Assembly: GCA_023458535.1 (NCBI GenBank)
Contig: JAEWYW010000041.1
Coordinates: 1-20,086, forward strand
Reading direction: 5' to 3'
Source: Bacteroidota bacterium
Lineage (GTDB): Bacteria > Bacteroidota > Bacteroidia > Flavobacteriales > Weeksellaceae
Length of the DNA: 20,086 bases
Shown: piece after piece, positions 1 through 7,236 of the stretch
Layout of the letters: the number at the start of each line of letters is the position of its first letter
Numbering within the stretch: position 1 is the first letter of the stretch
Program-made: the position numbers and the translations under genes
The notes under the pieces: model-generated
The model's input: the letters and a program-made list of their open reading frames with translations, nothing else
What the model was told of the DNA's origin: nothing
Databases searched by the model: none

Positions 1-1
1 A

Positions 2-940
2 TATAAAAAGTATTATTTAGAAGATACTTCAGAAAATCATAAAATGCTAGCTCCACGCAATATGTACTCTGGTAAAGATGTTATAGCAAAGATTCACGAT
101 AATAATTTAAAAGCTTTTATAGAGTTCCAAAATGAGCTTATTCTGAGGTCTTATTCCAGCAATACAATTCGTACTTATTGTAATGAGTTTGCTCAACTCT
201 TGTATGTAATAAAGGATTATGAGGTTAAAAACCTCAACGAGGATAAAATTAGGAGTTATTTGGTCTATTGTGCTGAAGAATTGAAACTTTCCGAAAATCA
301 AATTCACAGCAGAATTAACGCTTTAAAATTTTATTTTGAAAAAGTTCTTGGAAGGCAAAAAATGTTTTTAAGTATTCCACGTCCCAAAAAACCTCTTTTA
401 TTACCTAAACATTTGGCTCCAAAGGAAGTGAAACGAATTCTAGAAGTTACTGAAAATATAAAACATTCGCTAATCATCAAGTTTTGTTACGGAATGGGTT
501 TGCGTGTAAGTGAAATTGCGGCATTAAAACTGGAGCATATCAACACAAAAGATTCCAAAGTTCTCATTGCTTCTGCAAAAGGCAAGAAGGACAGATATGT
601 TTATCTGCCAGAAAGCATTATTCCAGATCTGAGAGAATATTACAACTGTTATGTGCCAGAAACTTACTTATTTGAGGGGAGTGTGGGAAATCCTTTATCG
701 ATACGTACCATTCAGACGGTTTTTAAAAACAGCATGCGAAAAGCAGGTATAAAAAGAAATGTTGGCATACATTGCTTGCGCCACAGCTATGCAACACATC
801 TTCTTGAGTTTGGAACCGATATTTCGCACATTCAGAAATTGCTGGGGCATAACAACATAAAAACAACTCTTAATTACACAATGGTTACCGATAAGAATCT
901 CGCGAATATAATTTCGCCATTGGACAGATTTTCGCAGTAA
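2..940 (+). CDS. Tyrosine-type site-specific recombinase (5' partial)
   Basis: This is a XerC/XerD-like tyrosine recombinase that cuts and rejoins DNA through a 3'-phosphotyrosine intermediate. The reading frame is open from the window edge (codons from position 2), so the ATG at 44 is probably internal and the true start lies outside. Numbering from that ATG, a SAM-like core-binding domain spans about residues 22-105 and the catalytic domain about 122-290. All six active-site residues are visible: R154 (GLRVSE), K179 (AKGKKDR), H243 and R246 (HCLRHSYATH), H269 (LLGHNN) and the nucleophile Y278 (LNYT). Chromosomal flavobacterial recombinases of this kind usually carry an extra N-terminal stretch, which fits an upstream extension. 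No phage, transposon or integron genes lie downstream, so a mobile-element role is not supported here. The family call is firm; the biological role is unknown. Confidence 0.9.
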   Translation, partial: YKKYYLEDTSENHKMLAPRNMYSGKDVIAKIHDNNLKAFIEFQNELILRSYSSNTIRTYCNEFAQLLYVIKDYEVKNLNEDKIRSYLVYCAEELKLSENQIHSRINALKFYFEKVLGRQKMFLSIPRPKKPLLLPKHLAPKEVKRILEVTENIKHSLIIKFCYGMGLRVSEIAALKLEHINTKDSKVLIASAKGKKDRYVYLPESIIPDLREYYNCYVPETYLFEGSVGNPLSIRTIQTVFKNSMRKAGIKRNVGIHCLRHSYATHLLEFGTDISHIQKLLGHNNIKTTLNYTMVTDKNLANIISPLDRFSQ

Positions 941-973
941 GACTTAAAAATTTTATCCTAACGCGGTTTTTAT

Positions 974-981
974 TATATTTG
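974..981 (+). promoter_or_regulatory. Bacteroidota -7 box upstream of the deiminase-like gene
   Basis: TATATTTG matches the Bacteroidota sigma-A -7 consensus TAnnTTTG and lies 16 nt before the ATG at 998. The expected -33 region (about 951-955) is only T-rich with no clear TTTG. The 57-nt gap after the recombinase stop would hold this promoter. The call rests on motif match and position only. Confidence 0.45.
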
Positions 982-997
982 TTGCATTCACTATTTT

Positions 998-1912
998 ATG
1001 AAGATTAATATAAAAAATGAAACAGGACATTTAAGGTCCGTTGTTTTAGGTCAGCCCAATTCTATGGGCGCAAATCCCACCTTGGAAGAAAGCTATGATG
1101 CAAAATCCTACGACACCATTCTTAAAAATATTTACCCTACTGAGCAAGACATTGTGAATGAAATGTCCGCATTTGAAAAGGTTTTAAAAAAATACGAGGT
1201 GGAAGTTTTTCGTCCAGAAATTATAGAGGACTACAATCAGGTTTTTGCGAGGGATGTTGCTTTCGTGATTGATGATAAAATGATAATTTCCAATATTATT
1301 GAAGACAGGGCGGATGAGCAGGAGGCTTACCGAAAGATATTTGAGCAGGTGCCTTGGAGAAATATCATTAATCTACCAGAAACTGCCCATGTGGAAGGTG
1401 GTGATGTAATAGTTTGGGATGATTTTCTTTTTATAGGAACATGTTATTCCCAAGATTACAGAAATTTTAAGACCGCCAGAACTAACGAGTATGCCATAGA
1501 AATTTTGAAAGAATACTTTCCTAAAAAACGCATCCTCGATTTCGAATTAAAAAAGAACGATACCGAGCCTTATAAAGGTATATTACATTTAGACTGTACT
1601 TTTAATCCCGTTGGAAAAGACAAATGTATTTTGTATAAAAATGGTTTTGTAGACGAAAGTGATTATCATTTAATTCTTGATATTTTTGGTGAAGAAAATT
1701 GTTTTGAAGTGAATGATGAAGAAATGTTCGAAATGTTTCCTAACATTTTTTCAATATCACCTGAGGTGGTAGTTTCCGATCAGGCTTTTACAAGAATGAA
1801 TAATCACCTGCGTGATGTTTGGGGAATGACAGTGGAAGAAATTCCATATCGTGAAATCTCCAAAATGGGTGGTTTGTTAAGATGTTCTACTATGCCTTTA
1901 GTAAGAGATTGA
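998..1912 (+). CDS. Arginine deiminase/dimethylargininase-like pentein hydrolase
   Basis: This 304-residue protein belongs to the guanidino-group-modifying (pentein) superfamily, which includes arginine deiminase, dimethylarginine dimethylaminohydrolase and amidinotransferases. These enzymes attack a guanidinium carbon with a cysteine through a covalent thiouronium intermediate. The family motifs appear in order: FARD (residues 83-86, substrate-binding Asp), EGGDV (133-137), HLDCTF (197-202, catalytic His197) and GGLLRCST (291-298, nucleophile Cys296). It has no signal peptide and is expected to be cytosolic. It shares a fold with the CtlX-type protein 1.7 kb downstream, but the motifs and lengths differ, so these are not recent duplicates. 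The substrate (arginine, methylarginine or another guanidine) cannot be read from sequence. Candidates include a DDAH-like hydrolase or a glycine-amidinotransferase-like enzyme; the hydrolase is preferred because of size. Confidence 0.8.
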   Translation: MKINIKNETGHLRSVVLGQPNSMGANPTLEESYDAKSYDTILKNIYPTEQDIVNEMSAFEKVLKKYEVEVFRPEIIEDYNQVFARDVAFVIDDKMIISNIIEDRADEQEAYRKIFEQVPWRNIINLPETAHVEGGDVIVWDDFLFIGTCYSQDYRNFKTARTNEYAIEILKEYFPKKRILDFELKKNDTEPYKGILHLDCTFNPVGKDKCILYKNGFVDESDYHLILDIFGEENCFEVNDEEMFEMFPNIFSISPEVVVSDQAFTRMNNHLRDVWGMTVEEIPYREISKMGGLLRCSTMPLVRD

Positions 1913-1921
1913 AAATTTTTC

Positions 1922-1952
1922 TTGTATAATTGAATTTTAGTTAATAGATTTG
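1922..1952 (+). promoter_or_regulatory. Promoter of the SAM-riboswitch/metY transcript
   Basis: TTG at 1922-1924, a 20-nt spacer and TAGATTTG at 1945-1952 match the Bacteroidota -33/-7 promoter. Transcription would begin near 1958, about 20 nt ahead of the riboswitch P1 stem, as expected for a leader-controlled transcript. Confidence 0.6.
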
Positions 1953-1979
1953 CAAATGTAATTCTGAAAATGGATTACG

Positions 1980-2076
1980 CTTATCCAGAAAGATGGAGGG
2001 AATTGACCCGGTGAAGTCTTGGCAACCTGCTTTAGGTAAGGTGCCACATTCAACCTCAGCAATGAGGACAGATAAG
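1980..2076 (+). ncRNA. SAM-I (S-box) riboswitch aptamer
   Basis: This is an S-adenosylmethionine-binding leader controlling the downstream sulfhydrylase gene. The SAM-I secondary structure can be assigned by eye. P1 is CTTATC (1980-1985) with GATAAG (2071-2076). P2 is AAGAT (1990-1994) with GTCTT (2016-2020), enclosing the conserved GGAGGG/GACCC kink-turn region and GGTGAAG. P3 is ACCT (2025-2028) with AGGT (2034-2037). The core AAGGTGCCA follows, and P4 is CCTCA (2054-2058), a GCAA tetraloop and TGAGG (2063-2067). P3 is short compared with Bacillus examples. An open reading frame across this stretch (1993-2178) is a by-product of the RNA sequence and not a gene. A terminator follows at 2116, so control is probably by premature termination when SAM is abundant. 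Confidence 0.93.
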
Positions 2077-2115
2077 TCAGAGATCATTTGGAATATATTT
2101 TATAGATATTCAAAG

Positions 2116-2150
2116 AACTCTTTCGGCTTGTCGGAAGAGTTTTTTTATTT
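2116..2150 (+). terminator. Intrinsic terminator of the SAM riboswitch
   Basis: AACTCTTTCG (2116-2125) pairs with CGGAAGAGTT (2132-2141), 10 bp with one G-U, around a 6-nt loop. A U-rich tail follows (TTTTTT, A, TTTT from 2141). It lies 65 nt before the metY start codon, where an expression platform is expected. An extra hairpin (TTT/GAATAT with ATATTC/AAA, 2087-2114) sits between aptamer and terminator. Confidence 0.8.
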
Positions 2151-2214
2151 TCCGGCAATGGCTCAACATCTTGGATAAGATTTTAATGTTAAAACAATTT
2201 AAAATTTATAAAAG

Positions 2215-3501
2215 ATGAGCAATTACAAATTCGAAACCTTACAGGTACACGCCGGGCACAACGTTGATAAAGACACCAACAGTAGAGCAGTGCCTTTGTA
2301 CCAAACCACTTCTTATACTTTTGACGATGCACAGCATGCTGCCGATCTTTTCGGGTTGAAGGCTTTCGGGAATATCTATACCAGATTGATGAATCCTACC
2401 ACAGATGTATTTGAAAAGCGAATTGCCGCATTGTAAGGTGGCGTAGGTGCTTTGGCGGTTTCTTCGGGACATGCTGCGCAATTTATCACCATTACCAATA
2501 TTTTGCAAAACGGAGATAATTTTGTGACCTCACCTTATTTGTACGGAGGCAGTCATAATCAGTTTAAAGTGAGTTTTGCGAAATTAGGGATTGAAGCGAG
2601 ATTTGCAAAAGATGACAATCCTGAAGATTTTGAAGCTTTAATTGACGAAAATACAAAAGCGCTCTACCTAGAAACCATAGGAAATCCAATTTTAAATGTC
2701 GCCGATTTTGAAGCCATAGCAAAAGTTGCTGAAAAACATCAGATTCCATTGATTGTTGATAATACTTTTGGTGCGGGCGGCTATTTGTTCAATCCCTTTC
2801 AACACGGTGCGAGCATAATTGTGGAGTCTGCCACAAAATGGATTGGTGGCCACGGGACAAGTGTTGGTGGTGTAATTGTAGATTCTGGTAACTTTGATTG
2901 GGCGAATGGTAAATTTCCATTATTGTCGAAGCCTTCACCGGGCTATCATGATTTGGTTTTTACAGATGTTTTCGGAAAAAATTCAGATTTTGGAAATATC
3001 GCTTTCATCATCAAGGCGCGTGTGGAAGGACTTCGTGATTTTGGTCCTGCCATTTCACCCTATAATTCTCATCAATTATTATTAGGCCTCGAAACTTTGT
3101 CGCTCCGTTTGGAAAGAACAGTTTCGAATGCTCAAAAACTAGCTGAGTTTTTAGAAAATCATCCAAAAGTCGAAAAAGTTATTTATCCAGGACTGGAAAG
3201 CTTTGCAGATAGAGAACATGCAAGAAAATATCTTAAAAGAGGTTTTGGAGGCGTCCTCAATTTCGAAATTAAAGGCGGAAAAGATTTAGCGATTCAGTTT
3301 ATCAATTCTCTACAATTAGCAAGTCATTTGGCAAATGTTGGGGATGCTAAAACATTGGTTATTAACCCATCTTCAACAACGCACGAACAATTAAGCGATG
3401 AAGAACAAAAAGCGGCAGGCATTACACCTGGACAAATTCGTGTGAGCGTTGGCATAGAGCATATTGACGATATAATCGCGGATTTCGAACAGGCTTTTTA
3501 A
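2215..3501 (+). pseudogene. metY: O-acetylhomoserine sulfhydrylase (metY type) with in-frame nonsense codon
   Basis: The intact gene would encode a 428-residue PLP enzyme of the Cys/Met metabolism family (O-acetylhomoserine aminocarboxypropyltransferase), making homocysteine from O-acetylhomoserine and sulfide. Codon 74 is TAA (2434-2436) exactly where the family motif ALEGG has glutamate (GAA). The same frame continues without shift to the normal C terminus, so a single G-to-T change explains the break. Upstream fragment: 73 residues, including YTRLMNPT, whose Tyr/Arg bind the PLP phosphate of the partner subunit. Downstream fragment: D182 (pyridine nitrogen contact) in VDNTFG and Schiff-base K208 in SATKWIGGHG, by full-length numbering. 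Reinitiation at TTG 2452 would give a protein lacking the N-terminal contacts. The SAM-I leader is intact, implying recent loss, a sequencing error or, less likely, readthrough. The family is certain; functional status is open. Confidence 0.88.
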
Positions 3502-3530
3502 CGATTCTAAAAACAAAATGATAAAATAAC

Positions 3531-3566
3531 AAGTTCAGTGGTTTTTCTGCTGAACTTTGTTATTTT
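3531..3566 (+). terminator. Probable intrinsic terminator after metY
   Basis: AAGTTCAG (3531-3538) pairs with CTGAACTT (3550-3557) around an 11-nt loop, followed by the T-rich TGTTATTTTT. It lies 30 nt after the metY stop. Its tail overlaps the putative -7 box of the next gene. Confidence 0.6.
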
Positions 3567-3568
3567 TG
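3561..3568 (+). promoter_or_regulatory. -7 box upstream of ctlX
   Basis: TATTTTTG fits TAnnTTTG and lies 16 nt before the ATG at 3585, the same spacing as for the deiminase-like gene at 998. No clear -33 TTTG is visible, because the upstream bases are used by the terminator hairpin. Confidence 0.4.
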
Positions 3569-3584
3569 TGACATATTAAAGATT

Positions 3585-4508
3585 ATGCAAACAACTAATA
3601 CCGTTTTGATGATTGAGCCGATCGCTTTCGGTTACAACGCTCAAACTGCCGAGAACAATTATTTTCAAGTTAATTCTGAATCAGATTCTACCCAAACAAA
3701 AGCTTTGGAAGAGTTTAATGCCTTTGTGGAAAAGTTAAAAAGTAAAGGTATCAACGTGATTACAGTGAAGGATACTCTGGCACCACATACGCCAGATTCT
3801 ATTTTTCCTAATAACTGGGTGAGTTTTGGAAGTGATGGTAAAGTTTTTCTTTATCCGATGTTCGCTCCCAACAGACGTGACGAAAGAAGAAAGGATATTA
3901 TCGACAGCATTGCGGAAGAAGGTTTCGAAATCAATGAAATTATCGATTTGTCGAGCTCAGAAAAAGATAACAAATTCTTGGAAGGAACGGGAAGCATGAT
4001 TTTCGATCACGACTATAAAATTGCTTACGGATCAGTTTCTTTACGTCTTGATGAAGAACTTTTCAGAGATTTTTGTGCAAAAATTGGTTATGAGCCCGTA
4101 GTTTTTCATTCTTACCAAACGGCAGCAGGAGAGCGCTTGCCCATCTACCATACCAATGTGATGATGTGTGTTGCAGATAAGTTTGTGGTAATTTGTCTGG
4201 ACTGTATTGATAATGAACTGGAGCGCGAAAAAGTTCAGGAAGTGATAAAATCCACCAATAAAGAATTGATTGAGATTTCCGAAGACCAAATGCAACAGTT
4301 TGCGGGTAATATGCTGCAAGTTCAGAATGATAAGGGTGAAAAGTTCTTGGTGATGAGCCAAACGGCGTTTCAATCTTTAACTCCTGAACAAATTGAAAGC
4401 ATTCAAAAATATAATGAAATTATTTATGCCGATCTGAACACTATCGAAGTAAATGGTGGCGGAAGCGCAAGATGCATGTTGGCGGAGGTATTTCTGCCCA
4501 AAAAGTAA
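3585..4508 (+). CDS. ctlX: Citrulline utilization hydrolase CtlX-type protein
   Basis: This 307-residue cytosolic protein belongs to the FN0238-type amidinotransferase family (CtlX), in the pentein superfamily. The family is linked to citrulline ureidase activity in Francisella; here the substrate is inferred by family only. Visible motifs: FPNNWVSF (74-81), EGTGSMIFDH (133-142), YHTNVMM (188-194, catalytic His189) and the C-terminal NGGGSARCMLAEVF (290-303, nucleophile Cys297). The length matches the family. The chosen ATG is 16 nt after a -7 box, and no in-frame upstream start is needed. It follows metY after a terminator, so it is probably transcribed alone, and it converges on the barrel gene at 4636 with a strong bidirectional terminator between them. 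The family call is solid; direct coupling to the SAM-controlled neighbour is not supported. Confidence 0.87.
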   Translation: MQTTNTVLMIEPIAFGYNAQTAENNYFQVNSESDSTQTKALEEFNAFVEKLKSKGINVITVKDTLAPHTPDSIFPNNWVSFGSDGKVFLYPMFAPNRRDERRKDIIDSIAEEGFEINEIIDLSSSEKDNKFLEGTGSMIFDHDYKIAYGSVSLRLDEELFRDFCAKIGYEPVVFHSYQTAAGERLPIYHTNVMMCVADKFVVICLDCIDNELEREKVQEVIKSTNKELIEISEDQMQQFAGNMLQVQNDKGEKFLVMSQTAFQSLTPEQIESIQKYNEIIYADLNTIEVNGGGSARCMLAEVFLPKK

Positions 4509-4522
4509 TTTTGTATTGCATT

Positions 4523-4568
4523 AAAAAAAAGGTTTTGGGCGCCGCAGGCGCCCGAAACCTTTTTTTTT
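4523..4568. terminator. Strong bidirectional intrinsic terminator
   Basis: Positions 4523-4543 and 4547-4567 form a 21-bp hairpin (one G-U pair) around a GCA loop. A-run and T-run ends flank a GC-rich core (GGGCGCC/GGCGCCC). Eight As precede and nine Ts follow the GC-rich part, so the hairpin serves both strands. It separates the convergent ctlX and barrel genes. Confidence 0.92.
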
Positions 4569-4575
4569 ATATAGG

Positions 4576-4608
4576 ATATTGTGCGGCGGCGCCGCCGCCG
4601 CACAATAT
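4576..4608. repeat. GC-rich perfect palindrome
   Basis: ATATTGTGCGGCGGC (4576-4590) pairs perfectly with its reverse complement (4594-4608) around a GCC spacer, giving a 15-bp stem. It lies 8 nt after the bidirectional terminator and 27 nt before the end of the barrel gene. No T-run follows on the plus strand. On the minus strand it is followed by TATAAAAAAA, so it could act as a second terminator for the barrel gene. It could also be a REP-like palindromic element. Confidence 0.8.
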
Positions 4609-4635
4609 TCAGCATTAATAATTTTAATTAGATTT

Positions 4636-6948
4636 TTATCTCGTTCTGTTTTTAATATCATCCACAGCACTTTCTATATTTCTCGTCTTTTTAACTTTTT
4701 GGTTTCCAAAATTATAGGTGATGGTGAGGTCTAGCTGCGTGCTGTACGGGTTTTGATTAACATAATTGTAGTTGCCATTTTGTTGATAATCGGTTATTAC
4801 AATTTTATTGGTTCCAAGAACATCAGAGACACTTGCCATGAACGTCCAGTTATCAAGAATTTTCTTTAGGCTGAGGTCCAAACTGCCAAGTGCTTTCAAG
4901 GTTCCCAGTTCTATCTGTTGCTTATCCACATACCAATAGTTCACTCCTGCAAACCAGGTTTTTGCTTTATCAAGTCGAATATTATTGTTCGTTTGGAAGA
5001 TAAAACTATTTGATTTTAAGTTGCTCACGTATGTTTTAAAAGTTTCACCGCTTAGAGGATCTTTATCTAAAGTTCCATTATTAACATTCCTTTGAACACC
5101 AATATTCACACTGGAGGTTACATATTGTTTGAAGAAAGATTTTTGCATTCCTACCATTATGTTGAATTCTTGTTTATTACCAAAATTCGTTCGGATGTAG
5201 CGCAGTTCATTAATATTGGTTTGGTAGGTTTTGATACTACCATCAGCGTTTTGAACTGGATTGCCATTAACATCCAAAACGGGCAACGTTACAGATTTTT
5301 CTCTTTGTAATGGAACCTGTTGGATAACATCTTTGAATAATTTGTGTCCAAGAATTAAAAAGTAGGAATTTTTGAACATATAAGTCAGCTCCTGATTATA
5401 TGTTGAAGAAGCTTTTACAAATGGATTGTTCTGGATGTAATTAAACTCCGTTAAATACGTTCTTACAGGGTTGAGTTCCCAGAAGGAAGGTCTTCTAACC
5501 CTACTTGAAAATGAGTATGAAATATTATTATTTTTATTAATCGCATAATTAGCACTTACATAGGGTAGGAAGCTGCTGTATTTTCTGTCGATATTTCTTA
5601 AATTAGGATCAGTGGCGTTACTAGATTCGCCTTTACTGTCGGTAAATTCATAACGAAATCCCGCTTTACCTGAAAACTTATCAGAGAATTTCTTTTCTAA
5701 TGTTACATAAGCAGCATATATATTTTCGTTGTAAATAAAATGGTTAGGAGTATTGGAGTTTAGATAACTGTTGTTTTCAGGATTGAATCTTATGTTATTG
5801 GCTTGAGAGTCATTATCTGTTCTTGTGTTATAAAAGTTTCCACCTACAGAGATGGTAAAATCGTTTTCAAATTTTTTGATATAATCAATCATTCCAGAGA
5901 AGTTGTTGATGGTTTGAGGAGTACTTTGAACAATACTGCTCAGAAGTATACTTGTATTTCCCAATTCATCGGAGCGCAATGTGGTATTGGTGCTGTTTTG
6001 TCCTCTATGGTAATTCAGGTAAGCTGCATTAAAGTTCAATTTACTTCCTAAAGAATCTGTTTTCAATTCATAATTAAGATTTACCGAGTTGTTGATCGAC
6101 TGGGCATTTTCACGGCTAAATGTTTTATTGTAGCTGGTTTGCCACTGATTTTCTTCATCAAGATTTCGCACTTTATTGAACAAATCTGAACTTGAGTCAA
6201 AGCTTTTATTATACCGAACATTGTAGCTCAAGGCAAGATTGCTTTTTTCACTAAGCGCATAGTCGATATTAAGGTATCCGCCATAATTTTTGTTGGGATC
6301 AATCACCATGCCTTCAGATTCGTTGGATGATGCATCATTACCGTTCCTAAGCTTGTATTTTTGCGCCTGCGTATATTCATTGGTATTAAAATTTGCACTT
6401 ACGCCAAGTTTATCTTTCCTGTAATTGATAGAAACGCCAGCTCCGGGATTATTAAAATATCCTTGGTTATTGGTCATCCGAAGATTTCCGTTCAAGCCAT
6501 TATCCATTTTTTTCTTAAGAATAATGTTGATGATACCATCTGAAGACTCCACCTGATACTCACTTCCAGGCATCGTTATCACCTCTATCTTCTGAATGTT
6601 TTCTGCAGGAGTGTTTTTCAGAAATGCAACCAATGCATCAGCATCCATTTGGGTTTTTCTTCCATTGATGTAAATAATGGCGTTCGATTTGCCTGCAATT
6701 TTTAAATTTTTGTCGTCTGTTGTGGAAACCAGTGGCGTTTCCTTCAACAAATTAAAAGCCGTGTTTCCTTTTGCAACAGGTGAAGCTGCAACGTCGTAGA
6801 CAAAACGGTCACTTTCTTTTTTGAAAACCTTCTTCGTCATGCTTACTTCTTTTATGTCCTGGGTTTTCGTTGAATCTTTTTTTGGATTTTCTTGTGCATA
6901 AGCCAATCCGCTGAAGAATATTGCTGCAATTAAAATAGGGGTTTTCAT
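4636..6948 (-). CDS. Outer-membrane beta-barrel protein, TonB-receptor-like
   Basis: This 770-residue protein resembles the OMP_b-brl_3 group of Bacteroidota outer-membrane proteins. A signal peptide occupies residues 1-18 (cleavage after AYA). A plug-like domain follows at about 45-150, including AIIYINGRK and NIQKIEVITMPGSEY and ending IINIILKKK. The rest is a long barrel of alternating Asn/Tyr/Ser-rich strands, ending LDLTITYNFG and a basic tail. The carboxypeptidase-regulatory-like domain common at the N terminus of SusC proteins is absent, and no SusD partner is adjacent. It is therefore not a classic polysaccharide-uptake pair. The ligand is unknown; iron complexes, peptides or other nutrients are possible. 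It is monocistronic and convergent with ctlX, and its divergent promoter region is shared with the KUP gene. Start ATG 6946-6948 gives an immediate MKTP signal sequence. Confidence 0.85.
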   Translation of the reverse strand: MKTPILIAAIFFSGLAYAQENPKKDSTKTQDIKEVSMTKKVFKKESDRFVYDVAASPVAKGNTAFNLLKETPLVSTTDDKNLKIAGKSNAIIYINGRKTQMDADALVAFLKNTPAENIQKIEVITMPGSEYQVESSDGIINIILKKKMDNGLNGNLRMTNNQGYFNNPGAGVSINYRKDKLGVSANFNTNEYTQAQKYKLRNGNDASSNESEGMVIDPNKNYGGYLNIDYALSEKSNLALSYNVRYNKSFDSSSDLFNKVRNLDEENQWQTSYNKTFSRENAQSINNSVNLNYELKTDSLGSKLNFNAAYLNYHRGQNSTNTTLRSDELGNTSILLSSIVQSTPQTINNFSGMIDYIKKFENDFTISVGGNFYNTRTDNDSQANNIRFNPENNSYLNSNTPNHFIYNENIYAAYVTLEKKFSDKFSGKAGFRYEFTDSKGESSNATDPNLRNIDRKYSSFLPYVSANYAINKNNNISYSFSSRVRRPSFWELNPVRTYLTEFNYIQNNPFVKASSTYNQELTYMFKNSYFLILGHKLFKDVIQQVPLQREKSVTLPVLDVNGNPVQNADGSIKTYQTNINELRYIRTNFGNKQEFNIMVGMQKSFFKQYVTSSVNIGVQRNVNNGTLDKDPLSGETFKTYVSNLKSNSFIFQTNNNIRLDKAKTWFAGVNYWYVDKQQIELGTLKALGSLDLSLKKILDNWTFMASVSDVLGTNKIVITDYQQNGNYNYVNQNPYSTQLDLTITYNFGNQKVKKTRNIESAVDDIKNRTR

Positions 6949-6987
6949 ATCGGTTTGTCTTTGTTAATGTTTTTATTATCTATAATG

Positions 6988-7019
6988 CAAAGATATATCT
7001 TTTAATTAGTATTATGCAA
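6988..7019 (-). promoter_or_regulatory. Promoter of the barrel gene
   Basis: On the minus strand, TTG (7017-7019), a 21-nt spacer and TATCTTTG (6988-6995) fit the Bacteroidota -33/-7 pattern. The box lies about 40 nt before the start codon at 6948. Confidence 0.5.
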
Positions 7020-7184
7020 TACAAAGTAGTGTTAAATTTTTATTACTTAATTTAAAGTGCTGAAAATCAAACGTGAAAATTTCATTACACACTTACAACA
7101 ATTGATGTGGTCTTTTCATTACATGAGTTTCAATTTCTTCCTTCTATCATATTCGTGCTAATTACAAGTTTCATTAAAAAAAGG

Positions 7185-7214
7185 TTTGCTAATCTATTAT
7201 TTAATATAAATTTG
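7185..7214 (+). promoter_or_regulatory. Promoter of the potassium transporter gene
   Basis: TTTG at 7185-7188, an 18-nt spacer and TAAATTTG at 7207-7214 form a well-matched Bacteroidota promoter 22 nt before the ATG at 7237. Initiation would leave a leader of roughly 15-20 nt. Confidence 0.65.
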
Positions 7215-7236
7215 CAGTCAAATATTTAAATCTGGA

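Noticed and set aside
1..940. Prophage or integron beginning at the recombinase
   Set aside because: No phage, cassette, att repeat or transposase is seen next to it; downstream genes are metabolic.
1993..2178. 61-residue open frame on the plus strand
   Set aside because: It lies across the SAM-I aptamer and terminator; its sequence is explained by RNA structure.
2434..2436. TAA read as a sense codon (code reassignment or recoding)
   Set aside because: Many other genes in the window end in TAA at family-correct positions. No selenocysteine or pyrrolysine signal applies to TAA.
4424..4615. 63-residue minus-strand open frame over the hairpins
   Set aside because: Arg-rich and made of palindromic GC sequence and the antisense of ctlX; it has no promoter or family likeness.
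4636..6948. SusC-type polysaccharide-uptake receptor
   Set aside because: No SusD neighbour, no N-terminal carboxypeptidase-regulatory-like domain and no glycan enzymes nearby.
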